NCBI RefSeq assembly: GCF_900538055.1
Contig: NZ_UZAC03000001.1
Coordinates: 372,001-436,000 of the forward strand
Length of the DNA: 64,000 bases
Reading direction: 5' to 3'
Source of the DNA: Pasteuria penetrans
GTDB lineage: Bacteria; Bacillota; Bacilli; Thermoactinomycetales; Thermoactinomycetaceae
The notes under the pieces were generated by a model. The model did no database searches, was not told the DNA's origin, and was given only the letters and a program-made list of their open reading frames with translations. The position numbers were made by a program, and so were the translations under genes. Positions 15,094 to 24,311 of the stretch are shown here, one piece after another. How positions within the stretch are numbered: position 1 is the stretch's first letter; the number at the start of each line of letters is the position of its first letter.

Positions 15094-15537
15094 AGTCCAA
15101 CACCTCCGAACTGCTTATAAAAAATTTTCCACCTATTGGATTTATATAGATGGTAACAGTTTTAAAACATCTACGTCAACAGAAAAGTTTGTCGAATTTT
15201 GGGATGATTTGCGTACTGCTATAAAGAGAGACCATTCCGACAATCCATCATCCCTTTGTCGTTGACCTATATCTATCGATAAACCCTGTTTTCATCCCCA
15301 CTCTGACCATATCGGATAGGGATAAATTTCCGTAAATATACTATCCACACCAAGCACTTCATACACCCCAGATACGATGCCCCCTTTTTCATATCATCTC
15401 TAAAAATTTTATAAAAAAAATATGAAACAATTACTTGCAATTAATGATCATATTATATAAAAATTTATTATCATAAAATAATACACTATGTCTATGCGAC
15501 ACAAACCAAACACGTTCCAACGATTCAAGGGATCTCA
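15094..15537. other. Gene-free A+T-rich interval
   Basis: This interval lies between the start of the unknown protein and the end of the ATP-grasp gene. A short plus-strand frame at its left edge has no support. It probably carries the promoter of the minus-strand unknown gene. Nothing else is visible. Confidence 0.4.
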
Positions 15538-16290
15538 CTAATTTGCAGGGGTATGCAAAATACGACGGTGATTCCTCATAATCAGTCGATACGTCTGCCG
15601 TGTAGATAGCAAACGAAAAATATTGAATCGGGGTCTCGTATTCACCTCAAGAATCCACATTCTACCTATATCATTCATCACGACATCCAGGCCTAGTTCA
15701 CGCAAACCACGGTACGTCCTAGTCAGAGTATTGGCAACCTCCACTCCTAATCGGGACAAGGATCCCTGTAACCAGTGAACACCCTCCGCCCCTCCCCCCA
15801 CCACACTATCCAAGGGGAGGGGGCGACCACCCCTACGGAGGTTGGTAACCACCTCACCCTTAGCAGCTATCCGTGCACACATTCCTGTAACCTCCCATGA
15901 ATCCTTGATTCGCTGTAAGAGGACACGAAAATCAAGGGGACGACCCGTATGGAAAATCGGACAAATATTTTGTTGAATGATGTGGGCACGATTCCTGGCC
16001 TCCCCAGTCAACCACTGATATCCCTCCGATATCGGAATTTGTCGATTCCCCCCGTTCTGATGAAACCATAGCGACGTTTCTGAGGGATCCAAGCGAATTT
16101 GAACGATTCCAGCCCCGCCATCACCCCGATCCGGCTTGAAAAAAGCCGCCCCGTGACGGTACAACAGGTACTCCAATGCCTGGAGGGTAAAGGGCCTCAT
16201 CTCGGGGATGTGGTAATGTAGAGAGGGACTGTTTAGCAGTGCCTGATGTTTTTTCCATTTGCTTGCTATCTGCTGATAACGGCGTCTCAT
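15538..16290 (-). CDS. YheC/YheD-type ATP-grasp protein (spore-coat associated family)
   Basis: The protein is about 250 residues with the ATP-grasp features of the YheC/YheD family: an early lysine (FFKPDRGDGGAGIVQI), a central DFRVLLQ strand, GEVVTNLRRGG, LGLDVVMNDIG, and the metal-binding ILEVNTRP near the C-terminus. Family members are tied to spore coat or cortex in Bacillus; the substrate is not established. Known members often exceed 350 residues, so this copy lacks much of the usual N-terminal domain. The start at 16290 has GAAGGGGG nine to ten bases upstream; ATG 16314 is an alternative with a weaker site. The gene is alone. Confidence 0.8.
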   Translation of the reverse strand: MRRRYQQIASKWKKHQALLNSPSLHYHIPEMRPFTLQALEYLLYRHGAAFFKPDRGDGGAGIVQIRLDPSETSLWFHQNGGNRQIPISEGYQWLTGEARNRAHIIQQNICPIFHTGRPLDFRVLLQRIKDSWEVTGMCARIAAKGEVVTNLRRGGRPLPLDSVVGGGAEGVHWLQGSLSRLGVEVANTLTRTYRGLRELGLDVVMNDIGRMWILEVNTRPRFNIFRLLSTRQTYRLIMRNHRRILHTPAN

Positions 16291-16314
16291 CAACTTCATC
16301 CCCCTTCTTTTCAT

Positions 16315-17249
16315 TGCTTGTTACCCCAAGGTATGCTGAAAGGAAGGGAAGGCTACTACAAAATAGAGAGGCGTTTACCCTATACAGACAATATCCCATT
16401 ATGACAAATCCACTACAATGGAACGGAAATCATAATCCATCCAATCCCCTTATGTCCCAGATAACATGGGACCCATGGCGCCCCCTTATTACATCCTCCT
16501 ATCTGGGGGGAATCGAAAACCCTACAAGGAACTCCCGTGGAATACAGAGAACCGAGGGGGTTTCCCCTATACAACCATCCCCCATAAGCGGGAAAACACA
16601 ACCCAAAACGGGAAGGTTAGGGGAAAAACGGCGCTTACCACTCTCGCCCCTATCCCACAACCCAAGGGAGGGAGAATTTTTTTCCGCACTATAACGTTCC
16701 AACCGATGATAGCAAAAGAAATGCCACCCCGGTGGTAACCCTCCAGGGCACGAATCCTAATCGATAGGGGGAAATCATCCACCCATCAGCGATGAGTTTC
16801 TTGGTTCCCTACCGCCTAACCAACAACGATTGACAACTATCCCCACTACCCATGGAACACAAGAACCACGGAAGAAGAGAAACCCCCAAGGCACGAATCA
16901 TCCTAATCGACATGGGAGAGTACTCCATCAACAACAGGTCCCCTGGTTCTTTATCGCCTGACCAATGATTGACTAGTGATCCCCGCTACCCATGTGGACA
17001 TAATGAACCACAAGGGGAAACCCCCCAAGAATTACTGCATCATCCATAGGACCCACCATTTTCTCCACTACAAATCCAACCAAGTTGGAATGAACCAATC
17101 CCTTCACCCCCACTACAAAAATTTTGTAGACTACTACACAGATCAGAGCAACCCTGTGCACAAAACATCGTTGATCCCCCAGCTTTTTTACACCCGAAAA
17201 CCAACCCAAATGCCTACACAACAGATTCCAAAAATTACGCAGAGGATCC
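16315..17249. other. Gene-free interval containing a degenerate direct repeat
   Basis: No gene is supported. Frames occur on both strands but overlap each other and have no recognisable content. The right half holds a pair of diverged ~143-bp direct repeats, listed separately. Confidence 0.5.
16747..17035. repeat. Two diverged copies of a ~143-bp direct repeat
   Basis: GGCACGAATC begins units at 16747 and 16890. Shared later elements include CCTAATCGA, a TGGTTCYYTAYCGCCTRACCAA-type stretch split by indels, and CCCCRCTACCCATG. Divergence is high, so the duplication is old. Confidence 0.6.
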
Positions 17250-18015
17250 GTGTGTCGTGTCGTGCTCTATGAGGGATGGGGGAGGGGCCCCCCGAAACCG
17301 GCAAGTGGTAAGCAGGTTTCAAACCACCCAGTGTTGCTGTTGTAAAGAGCAATGGTGGTGAGCGTTCTAGGAAAAGGCAGGACGAGAGAATCCTGTCAGG
17401 TGTGAATCAGGGAAATTAGTAAAGCGAACCATCGGAGGAAAGCATCGAAAGGCGCAGTTGATGTCGAAACAAGGGTATCGGATCCTATCCTTGGAACGAA
17501 GCCATGGAGGGCGAACCACCTACTGTCCTGACGGCATCCGGTACACAGATGGAATGAACCTGATGTAGGCCCTCATAGGGAACCACGAGAGACTGTCGCA
17601 CGGGCACCTCTGGCCTTAGCCAGGCGTAAAGGGCTAAGGGTATACCGAGGCTTCCGTGAACAGAGTCGGATCAACTCATAGTAGTGAAGAAACCCTTGTA
17701 ATGAGGGTGGAGCGAAGGGGTTGAATGGTCTGCCTGACCAGCCAACGTACAATCCGAAGCAAGGAGATGGTCGTGGGTTAGGCCCGGTGGGTCTAACCGG
17801 ACGCACAATCTGCGATAAGGAGATGATCGCAAGTTGGATCAGGCAACATGGGATCGAAACCCGTATAGAACACAGCAGAGGAAGGTACAAAGAACGTGAC
17901 ACCAGACTGGTGTTTGAAATGGGGAAAATCCTATGGGATCATAAGAGCCGCATAATGCGAGAGTAGTACGTGTGGTTCTGTGAGAGGGTTGGCTGAGATG
18001 CCAGCCCTCCTCGAC
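17250..18015 (+). mobile_element. ORF-less group II intron, near full length
   Basis: The 5' end is GTGTGTCGTGTCGTGCTC, fitting the GUGYG rule for group II introns, and the 3' end is CTCGAC (AY rule). Domain V at 17944-17979 is canonical: AGAGCCGCA pairs with TGTGGTTCT and contains the AGC triad. Domain VI follows with GGTTGGCTGAGATGCC and a candidate branch-point A. No reverse transcriptase frame lies inside the 766 bp, so it would need one in trans to splice or move. Confidence 0.75.
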
Positions 18016-20346
18016 TAAACCGATGCCGCCCCCTACACCACATCCACCCGGACACAATAGATAAATAAATCATCCCCTGCGATTCCCAATCCAGGGAGGA
18101 AACCCACCATGCTCCTCTGAATTCTGACATGAACTGTTCTTTTCACTACCAACATACTCAAATACCGGCAAGAGCACTAGGTAATTTGAAAACCACCCGC
18201 CCCCAATGGACCCGCTCCTCATCCCCCCTGCACCTGGTTTTGACTTGCTTTTCCTTCGCCCCCCATGAGGTAACTAAACCTATAGACGATTCACCCCCAA
18301 ATTCTAGAGGATCCCCTGCAATGGTCACAAAATTGAGTTTTGTTAAAAAACGGTTCTTCGAGCAATAAAGGATGTCAGCAGTGGGACCTGAAAATGCAAT
18401 CATAATGTAACCCTATTATGCGATGAGTTCTTATCCATGGAATATCAAAGGGGGCATTGAAAGGAAACAAGGACGGCCTATCATCAAACAAAGAGGACGC
18501 AACAGTACCAGCACAACCATTTCAGGCAATCAGATATAATAACGCTATAGAAGCCAGGGATGTAACACCTGCGAACTGGCTTATCGAATCACGGGGGAAA
18601 AACGCCCCATCCCCCCATAGAAGACATATCTGTGGTTACTTCCCCCTACCTAACCCAACCAGGCAAGCACCTCTACAATCCATTCCCGTCCCATAAAAAG
18701 GAATGGACTGCAGAATTTCATCCCTTCAACATAATGAATCCACCCTATGGAAATCATTCCCATTGCTAGTCCCCACTACTACCCTCATAAGAACCATGAA
18801 CATGCGGTATAGGTAATGTACGCCTACAATTACCAGACTATGAGTGATGTTATGAAAAAACCAGGAAAAAACCAATCGCTTACCAACCTAACATCCCCAC
18901 CTGTATCTAGACATCCATCCTCCCCGTTCACTACCCCTACAAGGACACACATTAGCAAAATACCGCGAGAGCTGCATGAACACAGTTGTAAGGATAACAC
19001 CCCTACCCGGGCATCTATCTCACATCCGTTCACAAAAAACGATCTGCAACATGAGAGAAGCAAGATGCAATTCCTGGGGGACAAATAACTCCTTCCCCCA
19101 GTTCCAACTCTTCCCTTTATCCATACGATGGCGTGGGAGAAAGAATTACAATACCAGGGGAGAAAACATCCACCCAAACAAAACGGGAAGGGGGGCAACG
19201 TAAGTTAGAACAAAAATGGGGGTGAAAATGATAAGTTATGTAGTTATTTTTTTTATAAAAATAAAAATATAGATAAAATCATTTCGCATTCCATACACGA
19301 CGGGAGGAAAAACAATGACCCCCACCGGGGGTATTATATAGGAATTACTAAAAGTGTTTAGTCAATCCTTGTATGATAAAATAACTATAAAATATATTGT
19401 AAAAACGGTGATATTAATAATTTTCAACTCATTGAAAATTATTAATGAGGAAAATCGAAGGGTTACACTGTAAGAAATAAAGAAAGAATATCTTTTCTTG
19501 GATCGAGTGATTGTGTCGACAAGCAAATCAGAATGATAAGGGCATTTCCCAGGAGAATAGAAGTAACAGTAGTAGCAACAACGGATGAAAAGATATCGCT
19601 GATATGAGCCATAGGACCCACGAATTTAGACGAAATTAGGGTTTCTAAGCCTTTATTGATACCCGGGAATCCACCTCGGGACACGAGGCCCTAGTAGCAG
19701 AAAATGCCTACGACGTACAGGACCCGTTCGAATTGTGTAAGCAGCAACACAATTTGGGGTTGCTGTCTAGATGCAACAAGTGGGGGACTAAAACACCCAA
19801 CTCCCTCGCCAGTCCCTCCGTAAGAAAATAATTTTTATATAATATAAAAAAGAAATAATTAAGAAACTAATGAAAAAATGTTCACCAGGACGCACTGTTT
19901 TGTAATTCTGAGGCATACAATGGGTCTAGAAGGAATAGGGACTCTATAGATATCTAGAATACGCTTTCTGTAACCATTCCTTATCAATTCCTGTATCATC
20001 CCCCTATCGCCCCTCAGGTAGCCCTTCCACCATAGCTAGCTGACCATATCCAATCCCGTACATAATATTGTAAACAATACAGTGGATCGTTCTCGATGGC
20101 CATTCATTATCTTCGAAAAAAAGTTCGAGGAGGATATGAATGAAAACAATAATTCATAATTAAATATATAAAAAATTATTTCAATAGAAGGCTAGAAGTC
20201 GAATTTGTGGTGGTTTAGGGGTCCTGGTGTAAAAATTATATAAATTTTTACATGATTATATAGTAAAATATATAATTTTCTTTATAAAACATTTAATCCA
20301 CAGGAAACATTCGGGTTAATTTTATTTTTCTTTCTGCAGCAGCACC
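18016..20346. other. Long gene-free interval
   Basis: This 2.3 kb lacks a supportable gene. A relic at 19508-19625 resembles 9118-9230. On the minus strand 19463-19684 reads as a hydrophobic 73-residue fragment that may be a dead membrane-protein gene. Minus-strand 18158-18403 gives an 81-residue frame of unknown meaning. The region 19210-19450 and 20150-20330 is very A+T rich. Confidence 0.4.
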
Positions 20347-20404
20347 GTGTGTCAAAAAGTCGTCCAAAGGGACTCGGCTGAAATGCTGGGTGGGTCTACT
20401 CGAC
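20347..20404 (+). mobile_element. 58-bp miniature group II intron derivative (ends only)
   Basis: It begins with the intron 5' end GTGTGTCAAAAAGTCGTC and passes directly into the domain VI end (GGGACTCGGCTGAAATGC ... CTACTCGAC). Domains I-V are deleted. Both termini match the full copy at 62523-63230. Confidence 0.7.
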
Positions 20405-20879
20405 ACTGAATCAAAACCGCCAGGGGGCCCTTGCACAAGTCCAGGTTGCATAGTCTTTTAATATGAGGAAATGAAACTGTTCGCACAAAATTTCCCTGCG
20501 GAATATGGGAGAACGAGTCTAGGTGAGGATGAAATAGTTTTCCAAAAAACTATACAGGAACTGCCCATTCAACAAACCATCTCAAAATATCCAATGGATA
20601 GAATTCTGGATTTAGAAAGATTCCCTCCAATGGTCCCAGTCCAGTTCCAAGCCAAGATTCCTGGAATGCATAATGAGGATAAGGAAAAAGGAAAATCATG
20701 AAATAAGAACCCGAGTTCTGTAGAAAACAAACGACAAATACAAAGATCATTGGAAATTTAAGCCCATCGTCTGTTACAATGTGTTTCAGTAACCAGTGGA
20801 GGCTATACCCTGATTACGACCCCAAAACGGGGGAATTTTTCTATACCAACACAAACACAAGGAGGAATTTGGGGTAACC

Positions 20880-22157
20880 ATGGGCTTTTACACGAATCAG
20901 TCCCCCCGCAACAATCATCGACCACGGTTGATCCTCTACCTACTCATTTCCTCCCTCTCCGGTTCCCTTGTCACACTGATCTTATGGAATGGGATAACAG
21001 GAAGCAGCAAGGACCGAGTGCTATCCACCGTGGACTCAACTACCCCCTCACCGGTATCAGGAAAGACAGCCACCGGTGGGTCTATACCTCAGGCAATTCA
21101 AAAAGCCAAACCCTATGTAGTGGGAATTGTAAGAGATGGCCTTTCCATTGAACGGCTCCACCCCTTTAGCTCGATAGAGGGCGCCAAAAGATCAAAAAGC
21201 ATTGGATCGGGTATCATCGTTCGACTGAAGGAAAATGGCGAAGCCATAATACTCACAAATCATCATGTGGTGGATGAAGCTCAGCATATTGCTGTATTCA
21301 CCCTCAGCGGAAAAGGAGGAAGCATCAAAATACCCGCTAGCTTGGTGGGATCTGATGAAGACACGGATCTCGCTGTTATCAAAGTAAAATTCCCTAACAT
21401 TGAGGGCCTAGGGTCGGCTACCTTCACTGACTCCGATTCCCTAGTAGAAGGAGAATCCGTAGTAGCTATCGGCATCCCCCTAGGGATCGGACAAGCATAT
21501 TCCGCCGGAATCATCAGCCGTCTCCCCAGAGGAAGCAATGCCACCTCACTCCCCATTACTACGAACCTACAGGGCCAGGATTCACTCATCGACGACCTCA
21601 TTCAAACAGATGCAGCCATCAATTCGGGGAACAGTGGGGGGCCACTGATCGATTCCAAAGGACAGGTCGTAGGAATCAATTCAATCAAATTATCATCCAA
21701 TGGATCCATGGGAAGCATCGCAATAGAAGGAATCGGTTTTGCTATTCCCTCCAAATTAGTAAAAAAAGTCGCAGAGGATTTGATGCAATACGGTCGCTTT
21801 CGTAGGGGCCATTTGGGAGTTACGCTAGGATCTATTCCGGATATAAATTCCACCTATAATGTCCCCGACGGGATCCACCGGGGTTGTATCCTCACCGGGG
21901 TGTCCCCCGGACAAGCGGCTGAAAAACATGGTATGCATGAAGGAGACATAATAACCCATGTCCAAAAAGGGGAAGCCTCCAGAAAAGTCGACTTCCCACA
22001 GGATCTCAGGTCCTTTTTGAACCATCACGGTAGGGCAGGAGAGGAGATTACCATTCGGTACTACCCACAGGGAAAAACTGAATTGAAAAGCAAGAAAATC
22101 GTCCTGGGTGATGTCCCCCCACAAGAACCCAAAAAAATAAGGAGAGAACCATGGTAA
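20880..22157 (+). CDS. HtrA-like membrane-anchored serine protease with PDZ domain
   Basis: The 425-residue protein has a single N-terminal membrane segment (about 17-38) followed by a trypsin-like domain outside the cell. The catalytic triad is H129 (TNHHVV), D163 (DEDTDLAVIKV) and S252 (NSGNSGGPLID). A PDZ domain from about residue 310 (HLGVTLGSIPD, later GDIITHVQKGE) would bind substrate C-termini. The family degrades or refolds damaged exported proteins; in Bacillus the paralogues are HtrA, HtrB and YyxA, and I cannot tell which this is. AAGGAGG lies 13 bases before ATG 20880. A hairpin terminator follows at 22256. Confidence 0.93.
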   Translation: MGFYTNQSPRNNHRPRLILYLLISSLSGSLVTLILWNGITGSSKDRVLSTVDSTTPSPVSGKTATGGSIPQAIQKAKPYVVGIVRDGLSIERLHPFSSIEGAKRSKSIGSGIIVRLKENGEAIILTNHHVVDEAQHIAVFTLSGKGGSIKIPASLVGSDEDTDLAVIKVKFPNIEGLGSATFTDSDSLVEGESVVAIGIPLGIGQAYSAGIISRLPRGSNATSLPITTNLQGQDSLIDDLIQTDAAINSGNSGGPLIDSKGQVVGINSIKLSSNGSMGSIAIEGIGFAIPSKLVKKVAEDLMQYGRFRRGHLGVTLGSIPDINSTYNVPDGIHRGCILTGVSPGQAAEKHGMHEGDIITHVQKGEASRKVDFPQDLRSFLNHHGRAGEEITIRYYPQGKTELKSKKIVLGDVPPQEPKKIRREPW

Positions 22158-22255
22158 AATACCCGGGGCGAATCCCTGTATGAGTCAACTTCTCTCCCAC
22201 AAAAATACCACGGGGGATTGGGGAGTTCCAGATTCCATTTCCACACCATGTATGG

Positions 22256-22286
22256 AAACCTGCCCTTGCAAAGGGGCAGGTTTTGG
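22256..22286 (+). terminator. Hairpin terminator after the HtrA-like gene
   Basis: AAACCTGCCC (22256-22265) pairs with GGGCAGGTTT (22274-22283) around an 8-base loop, followed by one further T. It lies about 100 bp after the stop codon. The T-tract is short, so efficiency is uncertain. Confidence 0.7.
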
Positions 22287-22715
22287 CGTTGTGAAAAACA
22301 CCCCCCTATGAGGGGGAAAATGAGGCCCCATACGACTAGGGAACTCAAAAATCCACAACGTAAAAAATACAAATACAATCATGTGTATATAAAAATATAA
22401 AATTAAAATAAATTATCCCTTATGGAATTCGATTTCTCCATTTTGGAGAACTGAACAGGGGAATAACCCCGGTCCTCCTGATGATTTGAACGGGATACAA
22501 TCAATTAGAACAATGAATTTAACATTTTATGATAATAATTATATAAAATTGCATAGTGTATCTTCCGGAAGAAACCAAAAACGCAGGCACAAGGGTGCAT
22601 CATCCTATCCTAAGGACGAAAATCCATAAAAAACCGGGTAAAATGATATACCTCGGATGACACGTATCCGTGCTATACCATACCCACACCAACCATTCAG
22701 AGGGGGAATGAGCCC
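22287..22715. other. Intergenic region before gltX
   Basis: This 430-bp interval has no gene. An A+T-rich stretch at 22380-22560 may contain a promoter. No T-box signature was found. Confidence 0.4.
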
Positions 22716-24191
22716 ATGCATATCCGCGTTCGATTTGCGCCCAGCCCCACGGGTCATCTACACATAGGGGGAGCACGTACCGCACTGTTCAATTACCTAT
22801 TTGCCCGACAAAATCGGGGAACCATGATCCTACGTATAGAGGACACTGATACGGTACGCAACCAAGCAAAGGCACAGGAAACCCTTCTGTCTGGACTGCG
22901 ATGGCTTGGCATAGAATGGGATGAGGGACCTGACGCAGGTGGTAACTACGGCCCCTACATATCCTCCCAACGATCCCACATACATCAAGAACAACTGCAA
23001 AGACTCCTACGTCAAAAAAATGCCTATCCCTGCTTCTGTAGCCCTAAACGGTTGGACGACCTCCGCGAACAGGCCAAGCAAGAGAACAAACCCTTTCAAT
23101 ACCCTGGAACTTGCCGTCTACTGACCAAACAGGAAATTGCGGATCGATTGGCCTCCGGTGAGAAACCTGCCTATCGATTCAGGGTCCCACACGGCGAAAC
23201 CGTTGAAATCGTAGATTCCGTACGCGGTACGGTTTCCTTTTCTACCGATGACCTTGGTGATTTCTTGATTTACAAAGCCAACCAACAACCCCTCTTCAAC
23301 TTTGCAGTCACTGTCGATGATATACTCATGAAAATCACACACGTCATTCGTGGTGAAGAACACCTACCCAACACTCCCTCGCAAATTCTCCTGTTCCACG
23401 CCCTAGGTCACACACCCCCCAAGTTTGCCCACCTGCCCCTGATCCTCAATATGGAGGGGAAAAAATTATCCAAGAGGGATGCCTCCATTGATCAGTTCAT
23501 AGATTGTTATCAGGAACGGGGTTACCTACCTGAGGCCATCATTAACTTTATCTCCCTTCTCGGGTGGTCACCCGCCCCGGGAATTGAAGAGGAATTGTTT
23601 AGCCTCCCCGAATTGATCAAACAATTCTCCCTACAACGTGTCCATAAAGCAGGCGCCATTTTCGATCCGGGAAAATTACAATGGATGAATGGCCAATACA
23701 TTCGTCGTTTATCAAGAAAACAACTCACAAAACTTGCCTTACCCTATCTACAAAAAGTCGGCTACATAGATGGGACAAAGGACAGGGGGAAATTGTCAGA
23801 CATCATCTCCCTCTTTCAAACCTCCCTGCAGGAAATTGGTGAGATTGCTACGCACACAAAATTCATCTTTCAGCCAGAACAGGAAATAGACCCCGATGCA
23901 AAAACCATACTCACCGAACCTGAATCCCAAAGAGTAACAGAAGCCTTCCTTGAAAAAATACAATTCATAAATCCCATGTTCTCCGTGGAAGATATGCGTT
24001 CCCTACTCAAAGAGGTGCAAAAGTCAACGAACCTCCGCGGCAAAAAACTCTTCCTACCCGTCCGCGCCTGCTGCACAGGAAAAACACAAGGACCCGATTT
24101 GCCACATCTACTGCATTGCCTCGGACGAGAGGAGATTTTGTACCGTTCACGCCTCTACCTCAAGCAAGTCGGAATCCCACACTCCTTATAA
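22716..24191 (+). CDS. gltX: Glutamyl-tRNA synthetase
   Basis: This cytoplasmic class I synthetase of 491 residues charges tRNA-Glu. In most Bacillota it also misacylates tRNA-Gln, which GatCAB then corrects; I infer the same here. The HIGH motif is HLHIGG (residues 14-19) within FAPSPTGHLHIGGARTALFNY, and the KMSKS motif is KLSKR (250-254). Cysteines C106 and C108 and a later C lie in the zinc-binding region. The length is standard. ATG 22716 follows GAGGGGG. The gene is 120 bp before asnB on the same strand. The usual gltX-cysE-cysS order of Bacillus is not kept. Confidence 0.97.
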   Translation: MHIRVRFAPSPTGHLHIGGARTALFNYLFARQNRGTMILRIEDTDTVRNQAKAQETLLSGLRWLGIEWDEGPDAGGNYGPYISSQRSHIHQEQLQRLLRQKNAYPCFCSPKRLDDLREQAKQENKPFQYPGTCRLLTKQEIADRLASGEKPAYRFRVPHGETVEIVDSVRGTVSFSTDDLGDFLIYKANQQPLFNFAVTVDDILMKITHVIRGEEHLPNTPSQILLFHALGHTPPKFAHLPLILNMEGKKLSKRDASIDQFIDCYQERGYLPEAIINFISLLGWSPAPGIEEELFSLPELIKQFSLQRVHKAGAIFDPGKLQWMNGQYIRRLSRKQLTKLALPYLQKVGYIDGTKDRGKLSDIISLFQTSLQEIGEIATHTKFIFQPEQEIDPDAKTILTEPESQRVTEAFLEKIQFINPMFSVEDMRSLLKEVQKSTNLRGKKLFLPVRACCTGKTQGPDLPHLLHCLGREEILYRSRLYLKQVGIPHSL

Positions 24192-24311
24192 ACCAATCCC
24201 CCATCCATACCCAATCCCTCCCAAGAGATGGGCAGCTACGCAGTCAGAAGGAAAATAACGCGCTTCCGGAATCATACTAAGTAGTTTGCTTCTCAAAGGG
24301 GATGAGACGAT

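Noticed and set aside
17573-17902. 109-codon minus-strand frame
   Set aside because: It lies inside the intron copy at 17250-18015 and its translation only mirrors intron sequence; similar antisense frames occur in other copies.
20471-20701. 76-codon frame before the HtrA-like gene
   Set aside because: Its GAGG lies only two bases from the ATG, there is no family, and an opposite frame overlaps; I could not support it as a gene.
22590-22715. T-box leader before gltX
   Set aside because: AAGGGTGCATCAT is only a partial likeness of the T-box core, and no specifier stem or terminator/antiterminator pair is visible.
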